This document shows positions 25,219 to 36,197 of a stretch of 64,000 nucleotides of DNA, one piece after another. A model generated the notes under the pieces. The model did no database searches. It saw only the letters and a list, made by a program, of their open reading frames with translations, and had not been told where the DNA came from. Each line of letters starts with the position of its first letter. The first letter of the stretch is position 1. Made by a program: the position numbers and the translations under genes. Origin of the DNA: Frankiales bacterium (lineage in GTDB: Bacteria; Actinomycetota; Actinomycetes; Mycobacteriales; SCTD01); contig JAOPVP010000083.1 of the NCBI GenBank assembly GCA_025966135.1, positions 1 to 64,000 on the forward strand. Direction: 5' to 3'.

Positions 25219-25225
25219 TGGGGGT

Positions 25226-27081
<1,856 letters not shown>

Positions 27082-27096
27082 CCTTCAGGCTCAGGC

Positions 27097-27849
27097 TCAG
27101 GTGTACATCAAGGAGCCCGGGGTGGTGAGGAGTTCGCCGGTCTCGAGCCATGTCTTCAGACCGGAGAGGATCATCGGCCAACCGCCGTACAGCTCGTTGT
27201 TCGCGCCCTCGCGCAGCTCGTCGTGGGTCACGGTCAGACGGCAGGAGTCGCCGATCGGCTCGATCTCCCAGGTGACCCGTGAGTGGCCCTCGCTCTTCAC
27301 CTCGTCGCTCCAGAGCGCCAGCATGCTCTGAACCAGCCGGCGCGGGGGGTCGACCTCGAGGTTCTCCCCTTCGCCGAGACGTACGCCGGCCTCCGGGTGG
27401 CCCATCTCGAAGTGCGAGCCGGGCGTCCAGTCCGAGCTGACCCTGGCGCCGAAGTTGTACTTGGCCCGGATCTCGCCGTCGGTGATGGCCTCCCAGAGCC
27501 GCTCAGGGGTCGTGCGGATGTAGATCTCGAACACCTTCTCCATGGGTTTCTCCAGTGTGTGCTTGAGGTCGCTGAGGGCAGCAGCCCAGGGCTCGGCGTA
27601 CTTGCTCACCCACCGGTCGTGGACGAGCCGGATCGGGACCGGGTTCAGGAAGTGGAGCTTCTCGCGGCCTCGCCGCTTGGTGACCACGAGGCCGGCCTCC
27701 TCGAGCTGCTTGAGGTGCTTCATCACTCCGAAGCGGGTCATCGAGAAGCGCTCCTCGAGCTGGCTCAACGTCTGCCCGTCTTGGCCGAAGAGCTCGTCGA
27801 GCAGGCTCCTTCGCGTGGGATCGGCGAGCGCTCTGAACACCTCGTCCAT
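27097..27849 (-). CDS. ArsR-family regulator fused to SRPBCC (AHSA1-like) domain
   Basis: 250 residues. Residues 1-~95 form an ArsR winged helix (MDEVFRALADPTRRSLLDEL, then FSMTRFGVMKHLKQLEEAGL); residues ~105-240 form an activator-of-Hsp90-like SRPBCC/START hydrophobic-cavity domain (EIYIRTTPERLWEAITDGEI). In actinobacteria ArsR and SRPBCC genes are often adjacent; here they are one chain. The cavity could sense a small hydrophobic ligand. No metal-binding cysteines of classic ArsR sensors are present. The ATG coincides with the predicted transcription start of a TTGACA promoter carrying an inverted repeat, suggesting autoregulation. Confidence 0.88.
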   Translation of the reverse strand: MDEVFRALADPTRRSLLDELFGQDGQTLSQLEERFSMTRFGVMKHLKQLEEAGLVVTKRRGREKLHFLNPVPIRLVHDRWVSKYAEPWAAALSDLKHTLEKPMEKVFEIYIRTTPERLWEAITDGEIRAKYNFGARVSSDWTPGSHFEMGHPEAGVRLGEGENLEVDPPRRLVQSMLALWSDEVKSEGHSRVTWEIEPIGDSCRLTVTHDELREGANNELYGGWPMILSGLKTWLETGELLTTPGSLMYT

Positions 27850-27855
27850 ACCTCG

Positions 27856-27885
27856 ACCATAGGTGACCTTTTAGTCACGTGTCAA
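27856..27885 (-). promoter_or_regulatory. Promoter and operator of the ArsR-SRPBCC gene
   Basis: Minus strand: -35 TTGACA (27885-27880), 18-nt spacer, -10 TATGGT (27861-27856), with the ATG at 27849 seven bases on. The spacer holds the inverted repeat GGTGAC-N5-AGTCAC-like (GTGAC 27863-27867, GTCAC 27874-27878), well placed for an ArsR dimer. Confidence 0.6.
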
Positions 27886-28196
27886 CGGGACCGCCGTAGT
27901 GCCGGGACCGCGGCCGGCGTACTGCGCAGTGCGGACCACTACGGAAGGTCCACCGTGCTCTGGCACGTCGGACCTTCCGCAAAGCTTCGCCAGGGGCGGG
28001 GAGCCGGCTGACCCGAACCGGCGTTTGCCGCTCCCAAAAAGGTTCGAAGCCAAGGTTTCTACAAGGTCGCCGTCGGAACCTTCGCCTCCGTTCGCCTGAG
28101 TTCGGGGGGGATGCGAACCGCACCCAGCACGACTGAGACGAAGCCATGACAACGCCGTGCGGCAGTGCCCGCCGTACGACAGCAAGGACGGCAACC
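27886..28196 (+). other. Structured leader/intergenic region before peroxidase gene
   Basis: No gene. The region is packed with inverted repeats: CCGTAGT (27894-27900) with ACTACGG (27938-27944); the palindrome ACTGCGCAGT (27921-27930); CGGAAGGTCC (27942-27951) with GGACCTTCCG (27970-27979), enclosing CGTGC/GCACG (27954-27958, 27963-27967); further AAGGTTC and GAACCTT copies occur near 28040 and 28080. The first and third pairs share bases 27942-27944, so they exclude each other. It does not match a riboswitch class I know. Confidence 0.55.
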
Positions 28197-31100
28197 ATGT
28201 CCCTCAAGCGATCCAACCGGCGACGCCTTCGAACTCGAGGTGTCGCAACCGCCTCGGCCCTGCTGCTGACCACCGGCTTCATCCCAGGCCTCGTGTCCCC
28301 ATCCCGCGCGGCAGTCGCACCCGTAGGCCAGGGCTTCACCGTCACGGCCTCCGACCTGGCCTTCATCCTCAAGCAGATCAAGATCTCCGAGCGGCACACG
28401 CAGACGCTGACGCCGGCGAACCCGTGCGGGACCCTCGTCGGGACCGGTCCGGACCAGATCCCCGACGCGCTCACCTCGTACGGCCTGCGGACCGTCGACG
28501 GGACGTGCAACAACCTCTTTGCTGGTCGCGACACCTTCGCCGCGGCGGACCAGCCGTTCCCGCGCCTCACGAATCCCGTGTTCAGGCCGGCCGAGGTCAC
28601 GCCTGCCGGGTTCGGCCCTCCCTCGCCGACGTCCTACGCCCAGAAGAAGGGCAACGTCTTCGACTCGCAGCCCCGCGTGATCAGCAACCTGATCGTCGAC
28701 CAGACCTCGACGAACCCGGCGGCTGTGGCCGCGGCCGCGTTCCCGGTCCGCACCCAGGGCAACCCGGGACTGTTCGCGTGCACGACCGACCCCGACCCCG
28801 CCGCGGTCCCGCCGGTCGCCGGAGTCCCCGTGGGCTGCGTTCCGTCGCACAAGACTCTCTTCATCCCCAACGTGACCACGGACGTCGGCCTGTCGCCGCC
28901 GTACAACTCGCTGTTCACGTTCTTCGGTCAGTTCTTCGACCACGGCGTCGACCAGACCGTCAAGAGCGGCGGCACGGTGTTCGTCCCGCTGCACGCCGAC
29001 GACCCGCTGATCGCAGGGCCGGACCACATCCTCGGCAACGCCGACGACCTGCCGCCACAGCTGCGGTTCATGGTGCTGACGCGGGCGCAGAACCAGCCCG
29101 GTCCGGACGGCATCCTGGGGGACAACCCGGCGACGGCCGTCGATGAGAGCGCCGACGACATCCAGAACGCCAACAACACCGACACGCCCTGGGTCGACCA
29201 GAGCCAGACCTACACCTCCCACGCCTCCCACCAGGTGTTCCTGCGGGAGTACGCGAACAACGCGGCCGGCAAGCCGGTCGCGACCGGCAAGCTGCTGGGC
29301 GGACTCGCTCCGAACCAGAGCGGCATGGCCACCTGGGCGTCCCTCAAGGCCCAGGCTGCCGGCCTGCTCGGGCTCAAGCTCGTCGATACGGACGTGACGA
29401 ACATCCCGATGATCGCCGCGGACCCGTACGGCAAGTTCATCCCCGGCCCCGCACGTGGCCTGCCGCAGTACGTCACGACCAGCGGTCTGGTCGAGGGCGA
29501 CACCGCCAACCCGGTGGCCGTCCCGGCCGACGTCCGGCACTTCGACACGCCGTTCCTGACCGACATCGCTCACAACGCGGACCCCGGGACAGTTGGGCCA
29601 TGCACGACGGCGATCGGTGTGACTCCTCGCGCGCCGGCCGGGTGCCTCACCCCTGACGCTGACACGACCGCTTCCGCGGACTTCGCCAGCCAGCCGGCCG
29701 GCACCTACGACGACGAGATGCTGAACGCGCACTTCACCGCCGGTGACGGTCGCGTCAACGAGAACATCGCGCTGACCACGATCCACCAGGTCTTCCACTC
29801 CGAGCACGACCGGCTGGTCGACGACATCAAGAACACGCTGGCCAATGACACGTCCCCGACCGGTGTGGCGGCCTTGGCGCAGTGGACGCTCGCGGCCGGC
29901 ACGCCTGACGGCTGGAACGGCGAGCGCCTGTTCCAGGCTGCCCGCTTCGTGAACGAGATGGAGTACCAGCACCTGGTGTTCGAGGAGTTCGGGCGCAAGG
30001 TCCAGCCGGCGATCCGACCCTTCCACGTCTACTCGCCCGACATCCAGCCGGCCGTCCAGGCGGAGTTCGCCCACGCGGTCTACCGCTTCGGTCACTCGAT
30101 GCTGAACGACGATGTCGCGCGCACGAACATCAACGGCTCGGACAACTCCGTCCCGTTGCTGACCGCGTTCCTGAACCCCCCGGAGTACTTCAATGGCGGG
30201 ACCGCCGGCGTGCTCACCCCAGAGCAGGCGGCCGGCTCGGTCGTCATGGGTTCGTCGGACCAGACGGGCAACGAGCTCGACGAGTTCGTCACCGAGACCC
30301 TGCGCAACAACCTGCTGGGCCTGCCTCTGGACCTGCCCACGCTCAACATGACGCGAGCCCGTGAGGCTGGCATCCCGCCGTTGAACGGCGTGCGCAGGCA
30401 GATCTTCGCCAAGACCAACGACGGCCAGCTCACGCCGTACACGAGCTGGTCGGACTTCGGGCAGCACCTCAAGCACCCGGAGTCGCTGATCAACTTCGTC
30501 GCGGCGTATGGCACGCACCCGACCATCACGAGCGAGACAACGCTCGCGGGTAAGCGGGCAGCCGCAAGGGCTCTCGTCAACCCGACACCCACCGACGTCC
30601 CCCCGGCAGATGCTGCGGACTTCATGTTCGGCACGGGTGCGTACGCCAGCACCGCCGCTGGTGTGACGACCACTGGCCTGGACGACGTCGACCTGTGGGT
30701 CGGCGGGCTCGCGGAGATCACGAACCTGTTTGGCGGGCTACTCGGCAGCACCTTCAACTACGTGTTCCAGACGCAGCTGGAGAGCCTGCAGGACGGCGAC
30801 CGGTTCTACTACCTGAACCGGACCCCGGGCATGAACCTGCGAACCCAGCTCGAGGGCAACTCGTTCGCCGAGTTGATCCAGCGCAACACCGACGGCACCA
30901 ATACGCTGAAGGCCGACGCCTTTGCCACGGCAGACTGCAAGTTCCAGCTTGCGAACCTCAACGGGACTGCTGCCGGGTTCACGGCTTTCGGATCCACGGT
31001 CGCTGATGACGTTTCGACGCCAGACTGTGACGAGAGCAAGCTGCTCCTGCGCAAGCCCGACGGGACCATCCAGTACCGCCAGGTCAACACCGTTGACCCC

Positions 31101-33677
31101 GTCGGGATCAACGGGCAGTCCGTCTACAACGGCACCCCTGGTGTTGATCGCGTCTTCGGTGGCAACGACAACGACACCTTCTGGGGTGGCGCCGGCAACG
31201 ACATCATCGAAGGCAACGGCGGCGATGACGTCGCTCTGGGTGGTGCCGGCAACGACATCATCACCGACCTTTCCGGTGCTGATGTCCTCAAGGGCGGTCC
31301 CGGCAATGACGCCCTCGACGGTGGCATCGGTGACGACATCTTCATGGGTGGCGACGGTCAGGACTTCATCAACGGTGGAGCCAACGACAACGAGGCGTTC
31401 GCCGGACCCGGCAACGACTTCGTCATCGCCGGTCAGGGCGCGGACGCCGTGTTCGGGGACGGTGGAGACGACTGGATCCAGGGCGGCTCCGGCCAGGACC
31501 TCCTGATCGGTGACCACAGTGCGCCGTTCTTCGATGATCCGGCGCAGGCCGCGCCGGGCAACGACATCATGATCGGCCAGGTCGGCGAGAACGACTACGA
31601 CGCCGAAGGCGGCGACGACATCATGTCGGCCAACGCGGCGATCGACCGGTTCGCCGGTGCGGGCGGTTTCGACTGGGCGATCCACCAGTACGACACCGTC
31701 GGAGCCAACGACGACATGATGATCAACAACAACCTGCTCGGACTGCCGCTGCCGGTCGTCGTCAACCGCGACCGCTGGCAGGAGACCGAAGCCAACTCAG
31801 GTTCGGCCTTCAACGACGTGATCCGTGGCGACAACGCTGTGCCCAGCGCCGTCGGCGGTGCCGGGTTCACCGGCTGCGACGTCCTGGACCAGGCAGGCCT
31901 CGACCGGATCAGCGGCCTGGCTGCGCTGCTCCCGCCGCTCACCGGTGACCCAGCTCCTGTCATCGCGAACTCTGCACCCGGTTACTGCCCGATCAACGGC
32001 AACATCTGGGGTGAGGGGAACATCCTCCTCGGCGGTGCCGGCAGCGACACGATCGAAGGCCGTGGCGGCAACGACATCATCGACGGCGACAAGTACCTAG
32101 CCGTCCGGATCAGCGTCCGTACCAACCCGGCCGACCCGGCAACGGAGACCGGCACCACCGATCTGATGGAGCACGCCGCGACGAGCGGCAACTTCGGGCC
32201 AGGCACTGCAGGTATGACCCTGCAGCAGGCGGTGTTCGCAGGCCTCGTCGACCCGGGCAACCTGGTCTCCGTCCGCGAGATCCTGTCCCCGGCCGCGGGT
32301 ACCGACACAGGCTCCATCGACACGGCGGTGTTCTCCGACGTGGCTGCCAACTACGACGTCACCACGGTCCCGGCAGGCGCCGCTCTGGGTGACCCGGGCA
32401 GCGTGACCACTGTCGTCCACTCCGGTGGCGCCGGGACGGACGGCACGGACACCTTGAGGAACATCGAGAACCTGTCGTTCTCGGACACCAGGGCTCCGGC
32501 AGCTCCGCTCATCGGCGCTGCTGTGGCCGGGCTCGGTTCGGCCACGGTCAACTTCACTGTTGCGGCGGGCTCGACTCCCACCGGTTTCGCAGTGCAGGTG
32601 CTCGGTGCGGGCGGTGCGCAGCTCGGTGCCCTCCGGCCGGCTGACGCCGGGGTGACCAGCCTCGTCGTCACTGGGCTGACGCCCGGCACGCCGGTCAGCT
32701 TCCGGGTGCAGGCGTCCAACGCTGCGGGCACCAGCCCCTTCTCCGCGGCTTCAAACACCGTGACCCCGTTCGCCGTGGTGCCACCCGGTGCGCCGACGAT
32801 CGGGACGGCGACCGCAGGGAATGCCTCCGCGACCGTGACGTGGACGCCACCGGCGAACGACGGTGGTGCGCCGATCAGCGGCTACTCGGTCAGGGTGGTC
32901 AACGCGGCAGGCATCCAGGTCGGGGCACTCCGCCCGTCCGGGGCGGGTACCACCAGTCTCGTGATCACCGGCCTGACCAACGGCCAGGCCTACCGGTTCC
33001 AGGTCCGCGCCGCCAACAGCGCGGGTGACGGTGGCTTCTCCGTCCTGTCCGGTGCTGTGACACCGGTGGCTACGGCCCCTGGTGCCCCGACCATCGCCAC
33101 GGCAACGGCAGGCAACGCTTCGGCGGCCGTGGGTTGGACAGCTCCGGCCAGCAACGGCGGTTCGCCGATCACCGGCTACTCGGTGCGGGTCGTGGACGCG
33201 ACAGGCGCGCAGGTCGGGGCTCTCCGCCCGGCCGCGGCGGGTGCCACGAGTGCCCTGGTGACCGGTCTGACCAACGGTCAGACCTACCGGTTCCAGGTCT
33301 CGGCGAGCAACGTGGTCGGAACGAGCGCCCTGTCCGCGCTCTCGAACGCGGTGACGCCGGGGGCGGTGCCGGGTGCGCCTCTCATCCTCACTGCATCCTC
33401 TGGTGTGGCGGGTGGCGTCGTCAACGCCACCGCCCGTTGGGGCACGGCGACGCCCAATGGCTCGGCTGTCACCGGCTACGTGGTGACCGCGCTGCGGATG
33501 AGCTCCCCGGCGCCGAACGCCACAGTGCTCAGCCGGACGAGTGTGCTCCAAGGTCCGACCGTCCGGGTCCTCGTGATGGTCCTCCCGGCGGGTGTCTACC
33601 GCTTCGAGGTCAACGCGAGGAACGCGGTCGGCCAGGGTCCCGCTTCACTCCGGTCGAACGCGGTGACAGCGCGATAG
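28197..33677 (+). CDS. Secreted animal-type haem peroxidase with RTX and Fn3 domains
   Basis: 1826 residues from ATG 28197, which has an AAGGA ribosome binding site; an in-frame ATG at 28146 would add 17 basic residues. An Arg-rich signal peptide (to about residue 40) is followed by an animal haem peroxidase domain (PF03098-like): distal His249 in FFGQFFDHGVDQT, GDGRVNENIALTTIH at ~516-530 and proximal His633 in YRFGHSM. Residues ~988-1106 are RTX nonapeptides (GGAGNDIIEGNGGDDVALGG) that bind calcium. Four Fn3 modules fill ~1432-1826; the middle two are nearly duplicate. Probably an exported calcium-stabilised peroxidase making hypohalous or oxidised antimicrobial products; the substrate is unknown. 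Ends at a shared terminator hairpin. Confidence 0.9.
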   Translation: MSLKRSNRRRLRTRGVATASALLLTTGFIPGLVSPSRAAVAPVGQGFTVTASDLAFILKQIKISERHTQTLTPANPCGTLVGTGPDQIPDALTSYGLRTVDGTCNNLFAGRDTFAAADQPFPRLTNPVFRPAEVTPAGFGPPSPTSYAQKKGNVFDSQPRVISNLIVDQTSTNPAAVAAAAFPVRTQGNPGLFACTTDPDPAAVPPVAGVPVGCVPSHKTLFIPNVTTDVGLSPPYNSLFTFFGQFFDHGVDQTVKSGGTVFVPLHADDPLIAGPDHILGNADDLPPQLRFMVLTRAQNQPGPDGILGDNPATAVDESADDIQNANNTDTPWVDQSQTYTSHASHQVFLREYANNAAGKPVATGKLLGGLAPNQSGMATWASLKAQAAGLLGLKLVDTDVTNIPMIAADPYGKFIPGPARGLPQYVTTSGLVEGDTANPVAVPADVRHFDTPFLTDIAHNADPGTVGPCTTAIGVTPRAPAGCLTPDADTTASADFASQPAGTYDDEMLNAHFTAGDGRVNENIALTTIHQVFHSEHDRLVDDIKNTLANDTSPTGVAALAQWTLAAGTPDGWNGERLFQAARFVNEMEYQHLVFEEFGRKVQPAIRPFHVYSPDIQPAVQAEFAHAVYRFGHSMLNDDVARTNINGSDNSVPLLTAFLNPPEYFNGGTAGVLTPEQAAGSVVMGSSDQTGNELDEFVTETLRNNLLGLPLDLPTLNMTRAREAGIPPLNGVRRQIFAKTNDGQLTPYTSWSDFGQHLKHPESLINFVAAYGTHPTITSETTLAGKRAAARALVNPTPTDVPPADAADFMFGTGAYASTAAGVTTTGLDDVDLWVGGLAEITNLFGGLLGSTFNYVFQTQLESLQDGDRFYYLNRTPGMNLRTQLEGNSFAELIQRNTDGTNTLKADAFATADCKFQLANLNGTAAGFTAFGSTVADDVSTPDCDESKLLLRKPDGTIQYRQVNTVDPVGINGQSVYNGTPGVDRVFGGNDNDTFWGGAGNDIIEGNGGDDVALGGAGNDIITDLSGADVLKGGPGNDALDGGIGDDIFMGGDGQDFINGGANDNEAFAGPGNDFVIAGQGADAVFGDGGDDWIQGGSGQDLLIGDHSAPFFDDPAQAAPGNDIMIGQVGENDYDAEGGDDIMSANAAIDRFAGAGGFDWAIHQYDTVGANDDMMINNNLLGLPLPVVVNRDRWQETEANSGSAFNDVIRGDNAVPSAVGGAGFTGCDVLDQAGLDRISGLAALLPPLTGDPAPVIANSAPGYCPINGNIWGEGNILLGGAGSDTIEGRGGNDIIDGDKYLAVRISVRTNPADPATETGTTDLMEHAATSGNFGPGTAGMTLQQAVFAGLVDPGNLVSVREILSPAAGTDTGSIDTAVFSDVAANYDVTTVPAGAALGDPGSVTTVVHSGGAGTDGTDTLRNIENLSFSDTRAPAAPLIGAAVAGLGSATVNFTVAAGSTPTGFAVQVLGAGGAQLGALRPADAGVTSLVVTGLTPGTPVSFRVQASNAAGTSPFSAASNTVTPFAVVPPGAPTIGTATAGNASATVTWTPPANDGGAPISGYSVRVVNAAGIQVGALRPSGAGTTSLVITGLTNGQAYRFQVRAANSAGDGGFSVLSGAVTPVATAPGAPTIATATAGNASAAVGWTAPASNGGSPITGYSVRVVDATGAQVGALRPAAAGATSALVTGLTNGQTYRFQVSASNVVGTSALSALSNAVTPGAVPGAPLILTASSGVAGGVVNATARWGTATPNGSAVTGYVVTALRMSSPAPNATVLSRTSVLQGPTVRVLVMVLPAGVYRFEVNARNAVGQGPASLRSNAVTAR

Positions 33678-33695
33678 GCAGCACCAGCTCGTAGG

Positions 33696-33727
33696 AGGAG
33701 GGGCGTCCCGCTGGGGCGCCCCTCCTT
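33696..33727. terminator. Bidirectional terminator hairpin
   Basis: Arms AGGAGGGGCG (33696-33705) and CGCCCCTCCT (33717-33726) are perfectly complementary with an 11-nt loop, lying between the convergent peroxidase and alcohol dehydrogenase genes. There is no clear U-run, as is usual for GC-rich actinobacterial terminators. Confidence 0.65.
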
Positions 33728-33733
33728 CGTGCC

Positions 33734-34774
33734 TCAGAACGTCGTGATGACCGCGATCCCCGCTTCGGCCCCGACGTGCACAAGGGCCTCGGCCGCGTCG
33801 TCGAGGGACAGCTCCCGGGTGATGAGCGCCTGCGGCCGGAGCCGACCTGCCGCGATGAGCCCGAGCATCTCCGGGTAGGCGTGCGCGGCCATCCCGTGGC
33901 TTCCCAGCAGCTCCAGCTCGAGCGCCAGCACCCTCCCCATCGGGACCAGGGTCTCCGGCGGCAGCAGGCCGACCTGGACGTGCCGGCCGCGCGGTCGCAG
34001 GGACAGCACCGAGTTGACGCAGGTCTGCTGGCTTCCCAGTGCGTCGAGCGACAACTGCGCCCCTCCGCCGGTCAGGTCGCGTACCTGGGCCACCACGTCG
34101 GGACCCGTCACCCCGTGCTCGGCGCCGAGCTCCACGGCGAGGGCGACGGCGTCCTCGCTGACGTCGACGGCGACGACCCGCGCCCCGGCTTGGGCGGCGA
34201 TGTGCACGGCCGAGAGCCCGACGCCGCCGCAGCCGTGCACCACGACCCACTCTCCGGCGCGTACCCGTCCCTGCTGCACCACGGCCCGGTACGACGTCGC
34301 GAACCGGCACCCGAGGCTGGCGGCCGTCGCGAACTCCAGGTCCTCCGGGAGGGCCACCAGGTTCACGTCCGCGGCATCGATGGCCACCAGCTCCGCGAAC
34401 GATCCCCAGTGCGTGAACCCGGGCTGGCGCTGGTTGTCGCAGACCTGGTGGTCGCCCTGCGCGCAGCGGGGGCACCGGCCGCAGGCATTGACGAACGGGA
34501 CGGTCACCCGGTCGCCTACCTGCCAGCCGCGAACGTTCACGCCAACCGCCTCGATCGTGCCGGCCAGCTCGTGACCCGGGACGTGGGGAAGCCTGATGTC
34601 CGGGTCGTGGCCCTGCCAGCCGTGCCAGTCGCTACGGCACACGCCCGTCGCACCGACCCGCACGACCACTCCGGCGGGGGCCGGCGAGGGAGAGGGGACC
34701 TCACGGACGGTCAGCGGACCGCCGTACGAGTCGTAGACCAGAGCACGCACCTGCGCATCATCACAGGTCGTCAC
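33734..34774 (-). CDS. Zinc-dependent alcohol dehydrogenase (MDR family)
   Basis: 346 residues. Medium-chain dehydrogenase/reductase. Catalytic zinc ligands lie in GVCRSDWHGW (Cys) and HVPGHELAGTIEAVG (His/Glu); the structural zinc lobe is CGRCPRCAQGDHQVC. The Rossmann fold is WVVVHGCGGVGLSAVHIAAQ followed by VVAVDVSEDA, whose Asp after the beta2 strand favours NAD(H). Substrate unknown. Either GTG 34774 or GTG 34750 (VRALVYDSYGG) may be the start; the latter fits the family better. Divergent from the RNB gene 26 nt away. Confidence 0.88.
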   Translation of the reverse strand: MTTCDDAQVRALVYDSYGGPLTVREVPSPSPAPAGVVVRVGATGVCRSDWHGWQGHDPDIRLPHVPGHELAGTIEAVGVNVRGWQVGDRVTVPFVNACGRCPRCAQGDHQVCDNQRQPGFTHWGSFAELVAIDAADVNLVALPEDLEFATAASLGCRFATSYRAVVQQGRVRAGEWVVVHGCGGVGLSAVHIAAQAGARVVAVDVSEDAVALAVELGAEHGVTGPDVVAQVRDLTGGGAQLSLDALGSQQTCVNSVLSLRPRGRHVQVGLLPPETLVPMGRVLALELELLGSHGMAAHAYPEMLGLIAAGRLRPQALITRELSLDDAAEALVHVGAEAGIAVITTF

Positions 34775-34787
34775 GGGCCATCGCCTC

Positions 34788-34793
34788 TAGAGT
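34788..34793 (+). promoter_or_regulatory. -10 element (TAGAGT) of the RNB gene
   Basis: TAGAGT exactly 6 nt before the GTG at 34800; leaderless transcript predicted. Confidence 0.45.
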
Positions 34794-34799
34794 CCAAGC

Positions 34800-36191
34800 G
34801 TGCCGAGCACCCGCGTCCGTCTGCCCGACCAGATACCCGGCTGGGACGCGCTGCGGGTGGAGCTCAGGGTGCCGGGGGAGTTCCCGCCCGAGGTGCTGCA
34901 GGAAGCCGAGCAGGTCCGTGCGCAGCTGCCGGGGTACGACCTCACCGACATCGCGTTCCTGACCATCGACCCGCCGGGCAGCACCGACCTCGACCAGGCG
35001 ATGGCGTTGAGCAGGACGCCCCACGGCTACCGCGTGCACTACGCCATAGCGGACATCGCCGCCTTCGCGAGTCCGCATGGCGCCGTCGACGTCGAGGCGC
35101 ACGCGCGCGGCGAGACGTTGTACGCCCCGGACAAGAGGTCCCCGCTGCATCCTCCCGTGCTCTGCGAGGACCGGGCCAGCCTGCTGGCCGACCAGGACCG
35201 GCCGGCGCTGGTGTGGTCCCTCGACCTCGACGCCGACGGCGCGCTGCAGCGCACCGACGTCCGACGCGCGGTCGTGCGCAGCCGCCGCCAGCTCGACTAC
35301 CCGACGGTGCAGCAGCAGCTCGACGACGGCTCGGCAACGCCAGATCTCCTGCTGCTCAAGGAGATCGGCCTGTTGCGGCAAGCCGACGCGCGTCGGCGCG
35401 GCGCCGTCGACCTGCCCAGTCCTGAGCAGGTGGTCGACGCCGAAGGGCACCTCACGTACCGCGCACAGCTCCCCTCGGAGCAGTGGAACGCGCAGATCAG
35501 CCTGCTGACCGGGATGGCGGCCGCGCGATTGATGCTCGACGGCAAGGTCGGCCTGCTCCGGACGCTCCCCACCCCGGACGCGCAGTCCGTCGACAGCCTC
35601 CGGCGCAGCGCGCTCGCCCTCGGGATCGCCTGGCCCAGCGGGACGCCGTACGGCGATGTCTTGAGCGCACTCGACCCCCACGTACCGGCAGCCGCCGCGC
35701 TGCTGACCCTGGCGACCCGGCTGCTGCGGGGAGCGGCCTACACCGCGTTCGACGGGACCGTGCCCGAGCAGCTGACGCACAGCGCCGTCGCGGCGCCGTA
35801 CGCCCATTGCACGGCGCCCCTGCGGCGGCTCGCTGACCGCTACGTCGGCGAGGTGTGCCTGGCCCTGCGGGCCGGTACCGAGATCCCCTCGTGGGTGCGG
35901 GCAGCGCTCCCGTTGCTGCCGGCGGAGATGGCTGCTGCGGACCAGCGGGCGCACGCCCTGGACCGGGCGGTCGTCGACCTCGCCGAGGCGATGGTGATGC
36001 AGCACCATATCGGCGAAATCTTCCGGGGCGTGGTGGTCGAGGCGAACACCCATGGAGGAACGGTCCAGGTCACCGACCCCGCCGTACGCGGGAAGGTGGA
36101 CGGTGATCAGCTGCCGCTGGGTCAGGCAGTGGACGTCGTGCTCACCGAGGCCGATGTCCTGACCCGGTCGGTGCGCTTCCGGATCGCCTGA
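34800..36191 (+). CDS. RNB-domain 3'-5' exoribonuclease
   Basis: 463 residues. RNase II/R catalytic (RNB) domain with the active-site acidic cluster in LTIDPPGSTDLDQAMALSRT and IADIAAFASPHGAVDVEAHA; the later YAHCTAPLRRLADRYVGEVC block is the standard RNB end. Compared with RNase R (700+ residues) the N-terminal cold-shock and C-terminal S1 domains are missing or minimal (a short beta-rich tail at ~410-463), the usual short actinobacterial form. Predicted to degrade RNA from the 3' end. GTG start after a TAGAGT box. Confidence 0.9.
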   Translation: MPSTRVRLPDQIPGWDALRVELRVPGEFPPEVLQEAEQVRAQLPGYDLTDIAFLTIDPPGSTDLDQAMALSRTPHGYRVHYAIADIAAFASPHGAVDVEAHARGETLYAPDKRSPLHPPVLCEDRASLLADQDRPALVWSLDLDADGALQRTDVRRAVVRSRRQLDYPTVQQQLDDGSATPDLLLLKEIGLLRQADARRRGAVDLPSPEQVVDAEGHLTYRAQLPSEQWNAQISLLTGMAAARLMLDGKVGLLRTLPTPDAQSVDSLRRSALALGIAWPSGTPYGDVLSALDPHVPAAAALLTLATRLLRGAAYTAFDGTVPEQLTHSAVAAPYAHCTAPLRRLADRYVGEVCLALRAGTEIPSWVRAALPLLPAEMAAADQRAHALDRAVVDLAEAMVMQHHIGEIFRGVVVEANTHGGTVQVTDPAVRGKVDGDQLPLGQAVDVVLTEADVLTRSVRFRIA

Positions 36192-36197
36192 GGGCTG

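Noticed and set aside
27886..28145. c-di-AMP or c-di-GMP riboswitch before the peroxidase
   Set aside because: The conserved cores of those classes are not present; only inverted repeats can be supported.
28059..30518. 819-codon open frame antisense to the peroxidase gene
   Set aside because: Composition is that of a GC-rich shadow frame; it has no family motif, while the opposite strand encodes a clear haem peroxidase.
33734..34774. Alcohol dehydrogenase as threonine dehydrogenase linked to cobC substrate supply
   Set aside because: No specific motif supports threonine; zinc MDR enzymes are too diverse and the gene is 8 kb away in another unit.
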